Source of the DNA: Geomonas diazotrophica | GTDB taxonomy: Bacteria > Desulfobacterota > Desulfuromonadia > Geobacterales > Geobacteraceae | DNA: 64,000 nt | Direction of reading: 5' to 3' | NCBI RefSeq assembly: GCF_018919385.1 | Contig: NZ_JAHLMF010000018.1 | Coordinates: 1-64,000, forward strand | Shown here: positions 1 to 9,110 of the stretch, piece after piece | Layout: every line of letters starts with the position of its first letter | Position numbering within the stretch: the first letter of the stretch is position 1 | Made by a program: the position numbers and the translations under genes | The notes under the pieces: model-generated | Told to the model about the DNA's origin: nothing | Database searches by the model: none | The model's input: only the letters and a program-made list of their open reading frames with translations

Positions 1-150
1 GAGGTGGCGGACGAAAAATGGCGAACCTTCTCTAGGTACCGGATCGGTACTCGGCGTGAGTCTGGCGCGAATAAGAAAAGGCATCCTCCGTTGAAAGATG
101 CCCTACGAGAAGGTTATCACCTCTTGATCTTTGAAAAGAAACTTGACTAA
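1..150 (+). CDS. possible 3' end of a gene cut by the window edge
   Basis: Frame 1 is open from the first base to a TAA at 148-150, giving 49 codons of a mixed, basic C-terminal sequence ending LLIFEKKLD. It runs off the left edge, so no start or domain can be seen and I do not recognise the family. A 49-codon open frame can occur by chance in GC-rich DNA, so this is only a candidate. Confidence 0.3.
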   Translation, partial: EVADEKWRTFSRYRIGTRRESGANKKRHPPLKDALREGYHLLIFEKKLD

Positions 151-162
151 TGGCCACATAAG

Positions 163-190
163 AAAAGGGCGGAAGGTTTCCCCTCCGCCC
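163..190 (-). terminator. rho-independent terminator of the frd/sdh operon
   Basis: GGGCGGA (167-173) pairs with TCCGCCC (184-190). Read on the minus strand, the hairpin is followed by a short T run (complement of 163-166). It lies just downstream of the stop codon of the iron-sulfur subunit gene. Confidence 0.75.
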
Positions 191-213
191 CGTTTGCAGC
201 TTTGCGCCCATTC

Positions 214-953
<740 letters not shown>

Positions 954-954
<1 letters not shown>

Positions 955-2867
955 TATTTATAACTCCTTACCGCCAGATGAACGTTCTCGAACGTCAACG
1001 GCTCCTTGTGCAGTTCGGGCTCTTTGTCGACACCTTTGAACTCCCAGGCTCCAACGTAGCAGTAGTTCTCGTCGTCACGCTTCGCCTCGCCGTCGGGCAT
1101 CTGGTGCTCGACGCGGAAGTGACCGCCGCAGGACTCGTTCCTGTGCAGCGCGTCCTTCGCCATCAGCTCGCCAAACTCGAGGAAGTCCGCCACGCGGCCG
1201 GCGTTCTCCAGCTGCTGGTTCAGCTCCTCTCCCTTGCCGGTGACCTTGACGTTCTTCCAGAATTCCTCGCGCAGGGCCGGGATCCGCTTGATGGCGTCCT
1301 TGAGGCTCTCTTCGCTCCTCGCCATGCCGACGTTCTCCCACATGATCTTGCCCAGCTCGCGGTGGAACTCGGAGACGGTCTTCTTGCCGTTGATGTTGAG
1401 GAGGCGGTTGTTGTAAGACTTCACGTCCTCGACCGATTTCTTGCACTCGGGGTGGTCCGCCTTGACCGCGCCCGGCTTGGTCTTCGCGAGGTAGTTCGCG
1501 ATGGTGTAAGGGATGACGAAGTAGCCGTCGGCGAGGCCCTGCATGAGCGCGGAAGCACCCAGGCGGTTCGCGCCGTGGACCGAGAAGTTCGCCTCGCCAA
1601 GCACGAAGAGGCCGGGAACGTTGCTCTCGCAGTTGTAGTCGACCCAGAGGCCGCCCATGGAGTAGTGCGGTGCCGGGTACATGCGCATCGGCTGCTTGTA
1701 TGCGTTCTCGTCGGTGATCTTCTCGTACATCTCGAAGAGGTTGCCGTAGCGCTCGCGGATGGTGTGCTCGCCCACGCGCTTGATCGCGTCGGAGAAGTCG
1801 AGGTTCACGCCGCGGCCGCCGGGGCCGACGCCGCGCCCGTCGTCGCACTGCTCTTTAGCGGCGCGCGAGGCGATGTCGCGGGGGGCGAGGTTACCGAAGG
1901 AGGGGTATTTCCTCTCCAGGTAGTAGTCACGCTCGTCTTCCGGGATGTCGTTGGGGTGACGGTTGTCCCCCTTCTTCTTCGGAGCCCAGCAGCGGCCGTC
2001 GTTTCTGAGCGACTCGGACATGAGGGTCAGTTTCGACTGGTGCTCACCGTGCTGCGGGATGCAGGTCGGGTGAATCTGGGTGTAGCAGGGGTTGGCGAAG
2101 AAGGCGCCCTTCTTGTGGGCACGCCAGTTCGCGGTGACCGAGCAACCCATCGCGTTGGTGGAGAGATAGAACACGTTGACGTAGCCGCCGGTGGCGAGTA
2201 CGACCGCGTCGCCCACGTGGGTACGGATCTCGCCGGTGATGAGGTCGCGGATGGTGATCCCTTTCGCCTCGCCGTCAACCACGACTAGGTCGAGCATCTC
2301 GGTGCGTGCGAAGAGCTTCACGGTGCCGGCCTTCACCTGGCGGGAAAGAGCCGAGTAGGCGCCCAGAAGGAGCTGCTGACCCGTTTGGCCGCGGGCGTAG
2401 AAGGTACGGGAGACCTGGGCGCCACCGAAGGAGCGGTTGTCCAGGTAGCCTGCGTAGTCGCGGGCAAACGGAACGCCCTGGGCGACACACTGGTCGATGA
2501 TGTTGTTGGACACCTGGGCCAGACGCCAGACGTCCGCCTCGCGGGCACGGAAGTCGCCACCCTTGATGGTGTCGTAGAACAGGCGGTAGATGCTGTCGCC
2601 GTCGTTCGGGTAGTTCTTCGCGGCGTTGATGCCGCCCTGCGCTGCGATGGAGTGGGCGCGGCGCGCGCTGTCCTGGTAGCAGAAGGCTTCGACGTTGTAG
2701 CCGAGTTCGCCCAGGGTAGCCGCGGCTGCGCCACCGGCCAGGCCGGTGCCTACAACGAGAACTTTGTACTTACGCTTGTTTGCGGGGTTAACCAGCTTCA
2801 GGTCGAAGCGGTGTCTGTCCCACGAGGTCTGAATCGGTCCTTTCGGACATTTTCCGTCGAGTATCAC
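954..2867 (-). CDS. frdA: fumarate reductase/succinate dehydrogenase flavoprotein subunit
   Basis: The 637-residue catalytic subunit interconverts fumarate and succinate using covalently bound FAD. The dinucleotide-binding loop VVGTGLAGG is at residues 38-46. The stretch [10 protein letters not shown] (72-81) matches the region that carries the FAD-linked histidine in this family. The length and the N-terminal tail before the Rossmann fold match the long B-type (Wolinella/Bacillus-like) flavoproteins. It lies between the cytochrome b gene, 9 nt upstream, and frdB, which overlaps it by one base, so the three are surely co-transcribed. In acetate-oxidising Geobacter this enzyme closes the TCA cycle and also allows fumarate respiration. 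Direction in this strain cannot be read from sequence. Confidence 0.95.
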
Positions 2868-2876
2868 TTGAACCCC

Positions 2877-3542
2877 CTAAAGTTTCAATAAGCCGGCCAG
2901 GATGACGGCAGGAATCGAGATGTATGCGAGCATGAGGATGGCGGAGATAACCTTGCCACCGGTACCGAAGGCCGGGATGGTCTTCTCGTTGTTCCACCCC
3001 ATGGTCTGCAGGAAGCTCGGGATACCGTGGGAGAGGTGCAGGAACAGCATCAGCATGGCGAACATGTAGGCCAGGGCGATCAGGCCGTTGCCGAAGCTGG
3101 TCACCACCATCCTGAACACGTCCGGACGGTTGGCGGAGTCGAGGCCGACCACAACGTCGGGGGTACCATGAATGGTGAACTGGGCCAGGTGGTACACGAT
3201 GAACAGAGCGACCAGCAGGCCGGTCCAGATCATGTTCTCCGAGGCGAAGCTCGCCTTCAGGTTCCTTTTCACCGCATAAGCGCCGGGGTTGGCCGCCTTG
3301 TTCTCCAGGGTCAGCGTGACGCCGTAGCAGATGTGAACGGCGATGGCTGCCAGCATGAACAGGCGGAAGGCCCAGACCAGCGGCGGCAGGCTATGCAGGT
3401 GCTCGGCATAGGCGTTGATGCCGTTGGGGCCGAAGAAAATGGTGGAGTTTCCGATCAGGTGTATCAGGATGAAGATGATCAGGAGCTGACCCGTGATGGA
3501 CATCAGGATCTTTCTTCCCACAGAGCTAGATAAGATTCGCAT
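2877..3542 (-). CDS. frdC: fumarate reductase/succinate dehydrogenase cytochrome b subunit
   Basis: This 221-residue integral membrane subunit anchors the complex and links it to the menaquinone pool. Five hydrophobic segments are visible at roughly residues 15-35, 59-80, 107-128, 150-172 and 195-218. Histidines inside or near them fit the di-heme b ligation of B-type enzymes. A single five-helix anchor, rather than separate C and D subunits, is the Wolinella/Bacillus pattern. It is the first gene of the operon, so the promoter should lie in the AT-rich gap upstream (3543-3979). The start ATG at 3540-3542 gives the expected short cytoplasmic N-terminus. Confidence 0.93.
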   Translation of the reverse strand: MRILSSSVGRKILMSITGQLLIIFILIHLIGNSTIFFGPNGINAYAEHLHSLPPLVWAFRLFMLAAIAVHICYGVTLTLENKAANPGAYAVKRNLKASFASENMIWTGLLVALFIVYHLAQFTIHGTPDVVVGLDSANRPDVFRMVVTSFGNGLIALAYMFAMLMLFLHLSHGIPSFLQTMGWNNEKTIPAFGTGGKVISAILMLAYISIPAVILAGLLKL

Positions 3543-3979
3543 GTTTTTGTCCCTTTGCCTTTTTTCGATTAATCAGTTGGGTTGGATTGCCTGCGTACAC
3601 CGGAGGAGTACAAGTCCCGAAGACCCGATCACGGGGCGGACTCGCGGCTTCCGCTTGGGGAGGATGGGGGACCACGCCACGGGCTCAGTGTCTGCATTCG
3701 ATCTCTCCTTTATTAATCTCACATTAGCAACAGTGGATGGTATGTATAGCATAAAAATCGGCGGGTTGATAGACGCGCATATTAAATGCCGTTATACGAA
3801 AATGCAACAGTTTTTTGTATACAGCATACAATTAATGGTTCAGCGACCTTAGCCCCTTCTAAACTGCAGTAACCATGTTTTGAAATAATGCTTACGCGGG
3901 CGTTATGTTGCATTTTTTACCCCGCTCTGCTAATTAGGATAGCGACCCTCAATAAAACATTAGGAAGCCAGGAAGGTTC
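3543..3979. promoter_or_regulatory. AT-rich divergent intergenic region between frdC and tgt
   Basis: This 437-bp gap has no credible gene. It should hold the promoters of the frd operon (leftward) and tgt (rightward). One possible operator is TGTAT (3816-3820), 5 nt, then ATACA (3826-3830), a perfect 5-bp inverted repeat. A related half, TGTATAGCATA, lies near 3744-3754. No regulator can be named from these sites. Confidence 0.4.
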
Positions 3980-5086
3980 ATGATTTATAAACTGCTCAAG
4001 AAGGACCCCAAGTCCGGGGCGCGCCGCGGCGTGGTGACCACCGCTCACGGCGAGATCCAGACTCCCATATTCATGCCGGTGGCTACCCACGCCGCCATGA
4101 AGGCGATGACCCCGGCGCAGGTCAAGGAGACCGGCGCCCAGATCATCCTCTCCAACACCTACCACCTGCACCTGCACCCCGGCGAAGCCCTGGTGCAGAA
4201 AGCGGGCGGCCTGCACAAGTTCATGTGCTGGGACGGCCCGATCCTCACCGACTCCGGCGGGTTCCAGGTTTTCTCGCTCCCGAAGAAGCGGATCACCGAG
4301 GAAGGGGTCTTCTTCCGCCACGAGGACACCGGCGAGGAGATCTTCCTCGACCCGGCCAAGGCCGTCGCCATCCAGGAGGCCCTCGGGGCCGACATCATCA
4401 TGAACTTCGACGAGTGCATCCCCTACCCCTGCGACAAGGCGTACGCGGAGCGCTCCACCGCGAAGACCATCCGCTGGGCGAAGCAGTGCATAGAGGCGCA
4501 CTCGCGCGAGAACCAGTACCTGTTCGGCATCGTGCAGGGGAGCGTGTTCGAGGACTTGCGAAAGCGCTGCGCCAAGGCGCTGGTGAAGATGGATTTCCCC
4601 GGCTACGCCATCGGCGGGGTATCCGTGGGCGAGGGGCTTGAGCTTTTGAAGCAGGTGGTGGGGTATACCGCGCCGCACCTCCCCGAGGACAAGCCGCGCT
4701 ACCTGATGGGGGTGGGGCTCCCCGAGGACATCCTGGAGAGCGTCGAGCGCGGCATCGACATGTTCGACTGCGTCATCCCGACCCGCTACGCGAGAAGCGC
4801 CACGCTCTTCACCAACCGCGGCCGGATCCGGCTCACCAACAAGAACTACCGGCGCGACTTCTACCCGGTGGAGCCCAACTGCAGCTGCTACACCTGCCGC
4901 AACTTCACCAGGGCCTACCTGCACCACCTGTTCACCTCGAACGAGGTGCTCTCGGCGATCCTGGCCAGCATCCACAACGTGCACTTCTACCTGAACATGA
5001 TGGCCGAGATCCGGACCTCCATCGAGGAGGGGCGGTTCCTCGAATACAAGCAGAACTTCCTCGCCGCGTACCTGAAGGGGAAATAG
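3980..5086 (+). CDS. tgt: queuine tRNA-ribosyltransferase
   Basis: Tgt swaps guanine-34 in GUN-anticodon tRNAs for the queuosine precursor preQ1. The 368-residue protein has the substrate-binding DSGGFQVFSL (D91), the nucleophile aspartate in FDCVIPTR (D263), and a zinc site of C301, C303, C306 and H332 with the canonical CXCX2CX25H spacing. It is full length. Its TAG stop overlaps the GTG start of the next gene by one base, so the two are translationally coupled. Another queuosine gene, queH, lies at 29.6 kb, so the strain makes Q with the non-cobalamin epoxyqueuosine reductase. Confidence 0.96.
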   Translation: MIYKLLKKDPKSGARRGVVTTAHGEIQTPIFMPVATHAAMKAMTPAQVKETGAQIILSNTYHLHLHPGEALVQKAGGLHKFMCWDGPILTDSGGFQVFSLPKKRITEEGVFFRHEDTGEEIFLDPAKAVAIQEALGADIIMNFDECIPYPCDKAYAERSTAKTIRWAKQCIEAHSRENQYLFGIVQGSVFEDLRKRCAKALVKMDFPGYAIGGVSVGEGLELLKQVVGYTAPHLPEDKPRYLMGVGLPEDILESVERGIDMFDCVIPTRYARSATLFTNRGRIRLTNKNYRRDFYPVEPNCSCYTCRNFTRAYLHHLFTSNEVLSAILASIHNVHFYLNMMAEIRTSIEEGRFLEYKQNFLAAYLKGK

Positions 5087-5442
5087 TGAACCTCGTGCAA
5101 CGCCCATATCTCATTGCGACGCTGGCGCTGGCGCTCCTTGCCGGCTGCTCCAAGAAAGATCAGCAACACCCCCCCGAGGCCAAGCGCCCCCCGGCACAGA
5201 TGGAGCTGACCGGCGAGGCCCTTTTCAACGAACGCTGCCGGGACTGCCACATCGTGAACGACAAGGGGGGCGTGGTCGGCCCCGAGCTGTCCCACGTCGG
5301 AAGCAAGCGGGACCGCCGTTTCCTCGAGCAGGTGATACGGGAACCGGCCAAGGTCTACCCCGGAACAGCCATGCCTCCCTACGACACCTTCTCGAAGAAG
5401 CAGATCGACTCACTGGTCGACTACCTGAGCGGGCTCAAGTAA
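5086..5442 (+). CDS. monoheme c-type cytochrome lipoprotein
   Basis: This 118-residue protein starts with a lipoprotein signal peptide (ALLAGC, lipidated C21) and a charged, proline-rich linker. A class I cytochrome c domain follows. The heme site is CRDCH (C51, C54, H55) and M96 in YPGTAMPPYD is the likely sixth ligand. It is probably a membrane-anchored periplasmic electron carrier. The GTG start shares a base with the tgt stop codon, which is why this start is chosen. Nothing links it to tRNA modification, so the pairing looks like simple co-transcription. The partner redox proteins are unknown. Confidence 0.85.
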   Translation: MNLVQRPYLIATLALALLAGCSKKDQQHPPEAKRPPAQMELTGEALFNERCRDCHIVNDKGGVVGPELSHVGSKRDRRFLEQVIREPAKVYPGTAMPPYDTFSKKQIDSLVDYLSGLK

Positions 5443-5660
5443 TATTTTTAATCCTTCACAGCTCGTCACCACGTCCCTTGCTCCCCTGCCCAGTCCACTC
5501 CCTCTCCCCCCCCGGGAGAGGGGATCCGAAGGGGGGGTGAGGGGTTGTTGCACGCAGCGACTGGTGCACGTGGCGACTCCCTCCCTCCGCCCCTCTCCCG
5601 AGGGGGAGAGGGGGCACTGGACCACATGATCACAATCCACTCTTCCCGGAGAACCCAGCC
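5443..5660. repeat. pair of GC-rich inverted repeats between cytochrome and mazG
   Basis: Two copies of a stem CCCTCTCCC...GGGAGAGGG occur at 5500-5522 and about 5591-5613, with polypurine/polypyrimidine sequence around them. They belong to the dispersed CCCTCTCCC/GGGAGAGGG intergenic repeats seen again near 32.5 kb. They could form hairpins in mRNA, but no T run marks them as terminators. Confidence 0.6.
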
Positions 5661-6455
5661 ATGACCACTGAAACCACGCAAAACCGCTTCGACCGCCTCA
5701 TGGAGACCATGCGCAGACTGCGCGCGCCGGGAGGGTGCCCCTGGGACGCCGAACAGAGCCACGAGTCGCTCAAGCGATACCTGCTGGAGGAGTCTTACGA
5801 GGTGATCGAGGCGATCGACGCCAAGGACGACGCGCTCCTGAAGGAAGAACTAGGCGACCTCATCCTGCAGCCGGTCTTTCATGCGGCGGTAGCCGAGGAG
5901 CGCGGGGCCTTCACCATGGACCAGGTGCTCGACGCCATCAACGACAAGCTGGTGCGTCGTCACCCCCACGTCTTCGGGGACCAGGTGATCGAGAACAGCG
6001 CGGCGCAGGTGGAGAACTGGGAGAAGATCAAGAAGGGGGAGAAGGGTGACGAGCGGAAGTCGGCGCTTTCCGGCATCCCGCCGCACCTCCCTGCCCTCAT
6101 GAAGGCGCAGAAGATCACCGAAAAGGCGGCCCGGGTAGGCTTCGACTGGGAACACACCGACCAGGTGTTCGCCAAGGTGATGGAGGAGCTGCACGAGTTC
6201 CAGGAGGCGATGGCCGCCGAGGACCAGCAGGAGATGGAGTCGGAGCTTGGGGATCTCCTCTTCGCCATCGTGAACCTAGGGCGCTTCCTGTCGCTCGACC
6301 CGGAGGAGGCCCTCAGGAAGACGATCAAACGTTTCACCCGGCGCTTCACCCACATTGAGGAGACCCTGCACGGAGCCGGGCGGAAGCTGCAGGATGCCAC
6401 CCTGGAGGAGATGGATCTGCTCTGGGAAGAAGCCAAGAAATTAGAGAAACGTTGA
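5661..6455 (+). CDS. mazG: nucleoside triphosphate pyrophosphohydrolase MazG
   Basis: MazG hydrolyses (d)NTPs to NMP and pyrophosphate, a house-cleaning activity. The 264-residue length matches the two-domain enterobacterial form. MazG helical domains lie at about residues 30-100 and 165-240. The first has the metal-binding acidic motif LLEESYEVIEAID and the EELGDLILQ helix; the second has ELHEFQEAM and ELGDLLFAIVNLGR. An ATG with GGAGAA upstream gives the start. It is preceded by a repeat-rich gap, so it may have its own promoter. Confidence 0.94.
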   Translation: MTTETTQNRFDRLMETMRRLRAPGGCPWDAEQSHESLKRYLLEESYEVIEAIDAKDDALLKEELGDLILQPVFHAAVAEERGAFTMDQVLDAINDKLVRRHPHVFGDQVIENSAAQVENWEKIKKGEKGDERKSALSGIPPHLPALMKAQKITEKAARVGFDWEHTDQVFAKVMEELHEFQEAMAAEDQQEMESELGDLLFAIVNLGRFLSLDPEEALRKTIKRFTRRFTHIEETLHGAGRKLQDATLEEMDLLWEEAKKLEKR

Positions 6456-6711
6456 ATCTAATTAATTTTTTTGGGAGACCAGCGGCTTATCCACATTTTG
6501 TGTGGATAAGATGTGGATAACGATGTTGACAAACTGAGAAACCTGCGGCTTTTAAGCACTTTCCGCGTTCTGCATAAATATTCGCCACGACGATATTCGA
6601 ACGAAAAATCAACAACTTACAGCGGATTGTATACATTCGGGGTCTATCGACCCCACGATAAGTTAACCCAGCCTAATTAGTCGACGGGGCCGGTGGAAAT
6701 CCTGTGCATAA
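6456..6711. promoter_or_regulatory. intergenic DnaA-box cluster
   Basis: Three perfect 9-mer DnaA boxes lie within 34 bp: TTATCCACA at 6487-6495, TGTGGATAA at 6501-6509, and TGTGGATAA at 6512-6520. A one-mismatch box, TGTGCATAA, is at 6703-6711. A T-rich stretch (about 6460-6472) and a hairpin GGGGTC-TATC-GACCCC (6639-6654) are in the same gap. Flanking genes point toward each other, and no dnaA, dnaN, gidA or parAB is nearby. Confidence 0.6.
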
Positions 6712-7275
6712 CTACCTGATTTTCGCCCGCGCCACCCCTCCCTTGGCATCAAAATTCACCCCTTCCATCAACAACAGCCCCCGCTTCGAATCCGTCCCTC
6801 CCGGAGCGGTGAAACCGGTCATGACGCCGCTGGCCCCGACCACCCTATGGCAGGGGATGATGATCGGCAAGAGGTTCCTCGCCATGGCCCCTCCGATCGC
6901 CCTCGCCCCCCTGGGCGATCCGCAGGCGTCGGCCACCTCCTGGTAGCTGAACACGCTGCCGTAAGGGATGGAGGCCACCACGCGGTAGACCTCTTTCTGG
7001 AACGGGGTGCAGCCATCCAGGTCCAAGGGAAGGTCGAAGACCACACGCTCGCCCGCGAAGTAGCGCTGCAGCAAGGCCGCCCCCTGCGCGGTCAGCGCGC
7101 TCTCGCCGCTTGCCTGCGGGTACAGGGTCGCCGCAAGTTCCAGCGCGTCGCCGGCGGACGCCGTGCCGTAGGGGAGATGATGGGCCACCACCCCCTTCCC
7201 GCTCGCCGCAAGCACCCCGTACCCGACGGAGGTCTCATATATGGTCCACGCAGTAACTGCCGCCCGATCGCTCAT
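6712..7275 (-). CDS. ogt: methylated-DNA--[protein]-cysteine S-methyltransferase
   Basis: This suicide repair enzyme moves the alkyl group from O6-alkylguanine to its own cysteine. The 187-residue protein has a poorly conserved N-terminal domain (about 1-85) and the DNA-binding C-terminal domain with the active site PCHRV (C142). The preceding helix-turn-helix YQEVADACGSPRGARAIGGA contains the usual arginine finger. AGGAGAAAGGT upstream of the ATG decides the start. A second family member lacking this cysteine is encoded at 54.2 kb. Confidence 0.94.
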   Translation of the reverse strand: MSDRAAVTAWTIYETSVGYGVLAASGKGVVAHHLPYGTASAGDALELAATLYPQASGESALTAQGAALLQRYFAGERVVFDLPLDLDGCTPFQKEVYRVVASIPYGSVFSYQEVADACGSPRGARAIGGAMARNLLPIIIPCHRVVGASGVMTGFTAPGGTDSKRGLLLMEGVNFDAKGGVARAKIR

Positions 7276-7285
7276 ACCTTTCTCC

Positions 7286-7393
7286 TATAAAAAAACCGCG
7301 CAAGATTGCCGATATCCGATGAACGCAGCAGAAACGATACCATGTTGTTCCTGTGCCTTTCCAGCGGATTCTGCAACCCTGCGCGGTTTTGCC
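7286..7393 (-). terminator. wide inverted repeat between murJ and ogt
   Basis: TGCGCGGTTTT near 7381-7391 is the inverse of AAAACCGCGCA near 7292-7302. Read leftward, the second arm runs straight into a T run. The arms match well but the loop is about 75 nt, so termination after murJ is plausible rather than certain. The T run lies just upstream of the ogt ribosome binding site. Confidence 0.4.
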
Positions 7394-7398
7394 TCCGT

Positions 7399-8967
7399 CT
7401 ATTTTTTAAGCAGCTTTCTCTTCGCCAGGGCGATCACGTCCCCGGCCTCCTCGCAGCGCAGCAGGTGCGCCGACACCAGGAAGATGGCCATTCCCGCCAG
7501 CACCGCTCCGCCCAGCACGCCCCCCTTGAGCAGCCGTTTCCCGGCCGGCGACCAGTCGATGAGACGCATGATCCAATACACCACCAGCGCCATCGGGACA
7601 GAGGCGATGATCCCCTTCACCCCGGCAATGGAAATGGCCCGACCGCCGAAGGGTCCGATCTTCTTTCTCAGGAACCAGAGCAGGAGCAGCATGTTGCCCA
7701 GCGCGGAGAGCGACGAGGCGAGCGCCAAGCCGCCATGCTTCATGGGCCCCATCAGGATGAGGCTGAACAGCAGGTTGAGCACGAAAGCGGCGAAGGCGGT
7801 GAGCACCGGGGTCCTGGTATCCTTGAGGGCGTAGAAGGCGGGGACCAGCACGCGCACCAGCGCCACGAAGGAGAGCCCCAGGGAGTAGTACAGGAGGGCG
7901 ATGCCGCAGTTGGTCGCCTTGGCGTAGTCGAAGGCGCCCCCCATGAACAAGAGGGAGAAGATGGGGGTGGCGCAGAAGATGAGTCCGACCATGGCGGGGA
8001 TGGTGATGAACAGGGTGAGCCGGACGCCGTAGGAGAGGGATTCCTTGAGCGCGTCCATGTCCCCCGCGGCGGCCTGCCGGCTCATGGACGGAAGCACCGC
8101 CTGCGCGACCGACACGGTGAAGATCCCCTGGGGGAACTCGAAGAGCCGCTGCGCGTAGTAGAGGTAGGAAACGCTCCCCTCGGGGAGCATGGACGCCAGG
8201 ATGGAGCCGACGGTTATGTTGAGGTAGTAGACCCCCACCCCGAACACCGAGGGGCCCATGAGCAGCGTGATCCTCTTCAGGGCCGGATGGTCCAGGTTGA
8301 AGTCCGGCTTGAGCGGGAAGCCCATCCGGTAGAGCACCGGCAACTGCAGGAGCAGTTGCAGCACCCCGCCGATCAGCACGCCGACGGCCAGCGAGACGAT
8401 GGGGACCTGGAAACGGTCGTGCAGCAGCAAGGCGGACAGGATCATGGAGATGTTGAGGAACACCGTGGAGATCGCCGGGGTGAAGAAGTGGCGCAGCGTG
8501 TTCAGTATCCCCATGCACAGGGCAACGAGGCTCACGAAGAAGATGTAGGGGAACATGAGCCGGTTCAGGAGGATGGTCACCGACAGCTTCTCCGGATTGG
8601 ACGAGAAGCCGGGGAACATCAGGTGCACAAGCTGCGGCGAGAAGATGATGCCGAGGACGGTGATGGCGGCCATCACCATGGTGAGCGCGGTGAAGCAGAC
8701 GTTGGCCAGCGCGCGGGTCTCCTCTTCCCCCTTGTTGGTGTGCCACTCGGAGAAGGTGGGGACGAAGGCGGAGGTGAGAGCGCCCTCGGCGAAGAAGCGG
8801 CGCAGCATGTTGGGGATCTGGAATGCGGCAAAGAAGGCGTCCGTGTAGAGGCCTGCGCCGAACAGGCGGGAGACCACCATGTCCCGGACCATGCCCATGA
8901 TGCGGGAGAGCATGGTGGCCGCGCCCAAGACGCCGGCGGCGCGGGCTATGTTCTTCTTTTCAGACAA
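7399..8967 (-). CDS. murJ: lipid II flippase MurJ (MviN family)
   Basis: MurJ moves the peptidoglycan precursor lipid II across the inner membrane. The 522-residue protein is hydrophobic throughout, with about 14 membrane segments. It opens with the typical family N-terminus: a short polar tail, AAGVLGAATMLSRIMGMVRD, then a conserved FFAAFQIPNMLRRFFAEG stretch. Length is usual for the family. It begins a minus-strand run and has a repeat-filled gap upstream (8968-9102). No frame damage is seen. Confidence 0.93.
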   Translation of the reverse strand: MSEKKNIARAAGVLGAATMLSRIMGMVRDMVVSRLFGAGLYTDAFFAAFQIPNMLRRFFAEGALTSAFVPTFSEWHTNKGEEETRALANVCFTALTMVMAAITVLGIIFSPQLVHLMFPGFSSNPEKLSVTILLNRLMFPYIFFVSLVALCMGILNTLRHFFTPAISTVFLNISMILSALLLHDRFQVPIVSLAVGVLIGGVLQLLLQLPVLYRMGFPLKPDFNLDHPALKRITLLMGPSVFGVGVYYLNITVGSILASMLPEGSVSYLYYAQRLFEFPQGIFTVSVAQAVLPSMSRQAAAGDMDALKESLSYGVRLTLFITIPAMVGLIFCATPIFSLLFMGGAFDYAKATNCGIALLYYSLGLSFVALVRVLVPAFYALKDTRTPVLTAFAAFVLNLLFSLILMGPMKHGGLALASSLSALGNMLLLLWFLRKKIGPFGGRAISIAGVKGIIASVPMALVVYWIMRLIDWSPAGKRLLKGGVLGGAVLAGMAIFLVSAHLLRCEEAGDVIALAKRKLLKK

Positions 8968-8992
8968 ACAACCTCCTAAAATCTAAAAGCTT

Positions 8993-9110
8993 CAACGCAA
9001 AGGCGCAAAGCCGCAGAGTCGCAAAGAAAACCGGAAACACCCAAAGGGTGAAAAGCAAAAACCTGAAGCTCCTCCGCGCCTTAGCGCCTTAGCGCCTTGG
9101 CGTTAAGGCT
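8993..9110. repeat. inverted short tandem repeats around the murJ upstream gap
   Basis: A GCAAAGGCGCAAAG-type array (8993-9027) and its near inverse, CGCCTTAGCGCCTTAGCGCC (about 9077-9096, continuing to 9106), bracket about 50 bp of spacer. The right arm overlaps the last codon of the class II aldolase gene. These are low-complexity 7-9-bp units. No gene is present in the gap. Confidence 0.6.

Noticed and set aside
6456-6711. Chromosomal origin of replication
   Set aside because: DnaA boxes are present but flanking genes converge and dnaA, dnaN and gidA are absent. Kept as a DnaA-box cluster only.
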